From Chamaecrista fasciculata (lineage: Eukaryota > Streptophyta > Magnoliopsida > Fabales > Fabaceae): a stretch of 64,000 nt of DNA. The translations under genes were made by a program, and so were the position numbers. The stretch lies in the NCBI GenBank assembly GCA_003254925.1, contig QANZ01022571.1, positions 1 through 64,000 of the forward strand. The letters run 5' to 3'. Each line of letters starts with the position of its first letter. The first letter of the stretch is position 1. The notes under the pieces were generated by a model. The model was not told where the DNA came from. It made no database searches and worked only from the letters and a program-made list of their open reading frames with translations. Positions 59,990 through 64,000 of the stretch are shown here, in pieces.

Positions 59990-60672
59990 ATAGGAAAAAG
60001 AGCATTTCGTACCCCTAACGTTTGGGGTCAGTTTTAGTTATGCCCCAAACATTTGTTTTATGTCAGTTATGCCCCAATGTGAAAGTTGGTGTTAATTATA
60101 CCATAACTTCAATTTTTTTTGGGTCAAAGTCCTATTTTGGTCCCTCAAGTTTGCTCAAAGTTCTGTTTTGGATCCTCAAGTCTCTGGCGAACATTCCAGC
60201 GAGATACACGGCGGCCCTGACAACTACGAAAACTCAAAATTCGAGGTTTTTTGAGCTCGTGAGTTCAATGACGGCCTCCATTTTGTAAAAAAAAAAAATA
60301 ACTGGCAAGCCGCCGAAAAATTACACAATCGCCTAATATCATATTTTCGGTCATTTATTCGCAAAATGAAGGCCCTCATTGAACTCAGGAAGTCAAAAAA
60401 TTAAAAACCTTGGATTAAGAGTTTTCGTAATCGTCGGGGCCGCTGTGTATCTCGCCGGAAAGTTCGCCAGAGACTTGAGGGACCAAAACAGAACTTTGAG
60501 TAAACTTGAGTGACCAAAATAGGGTTTTGGCCCCAAAAAAATTGAGATTAGGGTATGACTGACACCAACGTTTCACATTGGGGGCATAATTGACACAAAA
60601 CAAACGTTAAGGGCATAACTGAAACTGACCCCAAACGTTAAGAGCACGAAAAGATGTTTTGCCTCTTATATA
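59990..60672. mobile_element. Large fold-back element (arms about 250 bp)
   Basis: The left arm contains CCCCTAACGTTTGGGGTCAG, AGTTATGCCCCAA, AAGTCCTATTTTGGTCCCTC, GTCTCTGGCGAAC and GAGATACACGGCGGCC. The right arm has the inverse of each in reverse order (GGCCGCTGTGTATCTCGCCG, GTTCGCCAGAGACTTGAGGG, AACTGACCCCAAACGTTAAG is close to the outer end). The centre is a short AT-rich loop around a poly-A run. Noncoding; minus- and plus-strand open frames in the arms are shadows. Confidence 0.8.
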
Positions 60673-61956
60673 TTTTCATCACGAACAAGTTGCAATTATA
60701 ATTGGATCTCTCATTTTTTACGGTTTCAACAATTTGGTCCCTACATTATTAAAATATACTATTTGGTCTTTTAATAATTACAAATGTCAACTTGTTAGTC
60801 TCTGTAGATTATCTCTATTACTAACAGTTATGATTTGGCAATTAAGTGCACACGTGACTCATTAAATGCCATATGTTTAACTATTTGGTCTCTCAATTTT
60901 AAAATTAAAATTTGAGTTGGCTCTATTTTTAAAACTCAACCATTTTTTCCCTCTTCCGCCACTTGATCTTTCTCTTCTAGGTCCTTCTTTCACATAGGCA
61001 CCAAATTGTCGAGGTTTAAAAATAGAGCTATTGCATGAAACGTAATTTAGCTATTGCATCCCTCAAGAGCTTAAGCCAAAATACAACAACCAAACAATAA
61101 AAATCGATTGCTCTTCCTTGTAACGATGTTAGCGGGACCATTTGTCACTGATTCAAGAAGTAACTCAGTCTTAAAAACATCTGATTATCAATTTACCATA
61201 ATTATGTGAAACTCTACGGAAACATATTAAAAGGTAAATCCGCACCTAAAAAGTAGAAAAATAATACATCTTCGATCATATAAGAAGCAGAAGTTGATCA
61301 AATGAATTTTCTTTGACTGGTGTGGCTTACAAACTTGAGCAAGAACTAAAGTGAGTCCTCCATAGAACTTGAAATAACAAATAATCATGACAAGCTTTGA
61401 GAGTCCGAATAGGTACCAAATGACAACTGTTGCAACAATGAAAAGAGACGAGCAAATGCGTCATGTGAGAACTTTAAACACTGAGCAGAGCAAAGAATTT
61501 ATGTATCGATGAAATCGCAGAAATCATAGGGACGACAGACTCGGTTTTTGACTTCAATCTCTACAGTAACTATTACCCACATTACATTCCATAAAATGAA
61601 CAAAAACAAGTAAACAACACATCCTAAAAATACGAGAAAAAAAACTATTTTTTTAAGTAGTATTTTTATTAGAGAAAACCATACAGCAAAAAATTTAAGA
61701 GTAACAACAGAAAGCTAAAAACCATACAGCAATGCAGAAAAACTTTGAATGAGAAAACTCATAATTTAACTGAAAAAAAGAAAAAAGAAAATTGCAACTC
61801 TTGGGTGACGTGGCACACTATAGGATGCGTTGAGATGAAACGGACGGTTACGATCGCCCATTTCAGAGGAAATCCAGTCCAAGATAAGATAAAATAGGAG
61901 CGAAAACAAGCAGCTTAAAGATACAGAGAAAGAGCATATTTCTGAGCCAAACCCAA
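60673..61956. other. Spacer upstream of the AAE14-like gene
   Basis: Starts with repeat-like phrases (AATTTGGTCCCTACATTATT) and is otherwise AT-rich. The last 200 bases, which are less AT-rich (GGTGACGTGGCACAC at 61804), probably hold the promoter and leader of the gene at 61957. Confidence 0.4.
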
Positions 61957-63821
61957 ATGAGTAAGTACTCAGATTCTCACATTTGCCAATGTTTGAGTCG
62001 CTTGTTAACTTGCCGGCGACATTTTCCGGTCACAATTTCTGGGAACCGGCGTAAGACCGGAGAACAGTTCGTGAAAGAAGTAAAGGACCTCGCTTATGGG
62101 TTGCAACAACTTGGAATCAAAGTTGGTGACGTTATCGCCATCTCTGCTTACAACAGGTACATACGATATGCTATCCCTTCACCTCAACCACTTTCTTTAC
62201 CTTTTCTCTTCTCAAATGGAATTTTATCAACTAGCTTATGTGCTCTTGCTGTACATAAAAATTTCTGACTAGCATTTTTCTACTGATTATTTATACATTT
62301 GTGCGTGTCTAATAGGAAACAAAATCACCAAATGCATTTAAGTGATGATGTGATAAAAATGTGTTGTTGAAAGAGGCTGAGAGAGTTATTTGACTTGAGC
62401 AGTATGTGATTTATAATCAGGCATTACAAGTTGTAAAATGCTTTGTTTCACTTCAGGACAATGATGGATTGAAATAGTGTAATAAATACTTGGAACCTGC
62501 ATTCTTTAATCCGATTCTGGGCTTATCTAAGTTTCTATTTGAACTGAATAATAATGCCAAAAAAGAGAACTAGTGATCTCCCGTTTGAACTCATCCTACC
62601 ATGTGCAATATCTACCAATTTCTGATTCCCTGTTTCTATAAAGAACCTTATTGAGTTTAGTCCTTATTGATAATACTTTTTTTTCCTTCCAGTGATTTGT
62701 ATCTTGAGTGGTTATTAGCTATTGCGTTTGTCGGAGGAATAGTTTCTCCTCTGAACTATCGATGGGTGAGTGGATTTTCTGCAGACTTGATTTCTCCATT
62801 ATATTCTTTCTTTCTAAGTTGAATATTTATGAAGCCATACTCTTGTCAAGATGACAGATTAAATCCTTATTTAAAGTTAATTATATCATTGAAGACTAAT
62901 TTGTATGCAAATAATAAATTGACTAAATTTTGTTGAAGATCAATCTTTTACATGTATGTAAATTGTAATTTCATAATTTTTACCCGGGAAACTGTTCTAA
63001 ATATGCACTTGCATCTGTTAACTTCACCCTCTTGTGAACCTGGGTAGTTGATGAATGGGAAGGAAGGCATATAAAAGTCTGTGGTTTGTGAATACTTGAC
63101 TTAAAATATTAATTCATTAAATTCAATAATACAATACCGTAGGTGAATGTATGTGATTGTAATAAAAGGAAATTGAGAACTAGAAAGGAGTTCTATTTTT
63201 ATGCTTGTATGGTCTCTTGCTGTCACTGTGGATTATTTAGTGCATAAATTATTTTTACATCGTATTTATTTTGAAAGCTTAATTATCTGTTATCTATGAA
63301 TTATTTTCGTTGTTATTGTAGTTATTATTATTTCATGTTGGGTCTTTCATTTTCCAAAATAGATTTTACTAACTTATGATAATATTATGCTTTTAATTTC
63401 GTTTGCCTATCAATTTTCTTCGTTTCAGAGCTTTGAAGAGGCAAAATTAGCAATCAATGCGGTGAGGCCAGTGATGTTGGTGACTGATGAGAGCTGTCAC
63501 GCATGGTTCTTAAACTTACAGAAAAATGATATTCCATCTCTGAGGTGGCATATTTTTTTGGGTTCTCCCTCCTTGGAGTTTAGTAGAAAGTGGAATGGTA
63601 GGAAATTAGAAATATTCCTAAAAATTTTGAAACCAGTTTAAAAGTATTCTATGTAATGCTGTTTCTTTTTATTTTTTTGGCTTGGAAAAGCTGTCATAAC
63701 ATGGTCTTTAGCTATTTTGCAGTATTATCTATGGAAAAGCTAAAGAGGCATCCTGAAAAGTTTCCACCGTTTGATTACTCCTCGGCACCTGAAGGGGCTG
63801 TCATAATATGCTTTACTTCAG
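61957..63821 (+). CDS. AAE14: o-Succinylbenzoyl-CoA ligase (AAE14/MenE-like), first four exons
   Basis: Four exons (61957-62156, 62693-62765, 63429-63597, 63723-63821) join in frame with GT-AG borders, giving about 180 N-terminal residues. They read HICQCLSRLLTCRRHFPVTI, SAYNSDLYLEWLLAIAFVGG, IVSPLNYRWSFEEAKLAI, VMLVTDESCHAWFLNLQKND and AVIICFTSG, the last being the start of the adenylation P-loop (TSGTTG) of the ANL superfamily, cut by an intron after TSG. Blocks match Arabidopsis AAE14, which activates o-succinylbenzoate with CoA on the way to phylloquinone (vitamin K1) in plastids and peroxisomes. The remaining two thirds of the enzyme (normally about 560 residues) lie beyond the right edge. 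Confidence 0.92.
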
Positions 63822-64000
63822 GTTCAAGTTTCAGTTACTTTCTGGTGGACAGTATTATATGATTGTGGTTTGTAGAATTATATGATCAAAGTTAGTACTT
63901 GTGAAAAACAGTAAGATGCGAGATTAAAGTTTAATTTTTATGTTATTATATTAAATAGAAAATTTTATTTGATGAGCTTATAAACCATTGCTGATGCAAA

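Overview
The window is nuclear DNA from a flowering plant, almost certainly a eudicot. The genes carry GT-AG introns, the spacers are AT-rich and full of small inverted-repeat transposons, and the recognisable genes (CIPK kinase, LLM-type B-GATA factor, hydroxyproline-rich cell-wall protein, At1g79540-type PPR protein, miR160, RAB2 GTPase, AAE14-type ligase) are land-plant families. I cannot name the species. Two N gaps (20582-21539 and 36514-36825) and single Ns at 18270 and 34681 are present. Nothing looks prokaryotic.

Left part (1-25 kb): a 5'-truncated, stop-containing CIPK pseudogene on the minus strand is followed by eight clean exons of a minus-strand heparan-alpha-glucosaminide N-acetyltransferase-like membrane protein. 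That gene's last visible exon ends in a good splice donor, so the CIPK fragment may lie in its next intron, or the gene may be cut off. Next come a very short GATA factor (two exons), a proline-rich secreted protein, a GH1 (linker-histone-like) protein (two exons) and a basic unknown plant protein. Between them lie a CCGGTT-rich terminal-inverted-repeat (TIR) element, a GC-rich minisatellite-bearing TIR element, a probable Pack-MULE carrying part of a C2H2 zinc-finger gene, a solo LTR, and a hAT-type MITE that shares the LTR's target site.

Middle (25-43 kb): there are no host genes I can support. The region is repeat-rich. It holds copies of a Mutator-like MITE (one with a clean 9-bp target duplication), a palindrome cluster that includes a small piece resembling an exon of the acetyltransferase gene, a complete hAT transposon (37252-41591) with an apparently intact three-exon transposase of 715 residues, an LTR remnant and a decayed LINE 3' end.

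Right part (43-64 kb): an intact PPR gene, a second LINE-type RNase H remnant, a MIR160 hairpin on the minus strand, a complete six-exon RAB2 (RABB1) gene whose second intron carries a nearly perfect 48-bp hairpin, a small two-membrane-segment protein, further fold-back elements, and the first four exons of an AAE14-like o-succinylbenzoyl-CoA ligase (phylloquinone synthesis) that runs off the right edge. The genes are independent single-copy plant genes, not an operon or cluster. The most unusual item is the RAB2 intronic hairpin; the rest of the interest lies in the transposon and pseudogene structure.
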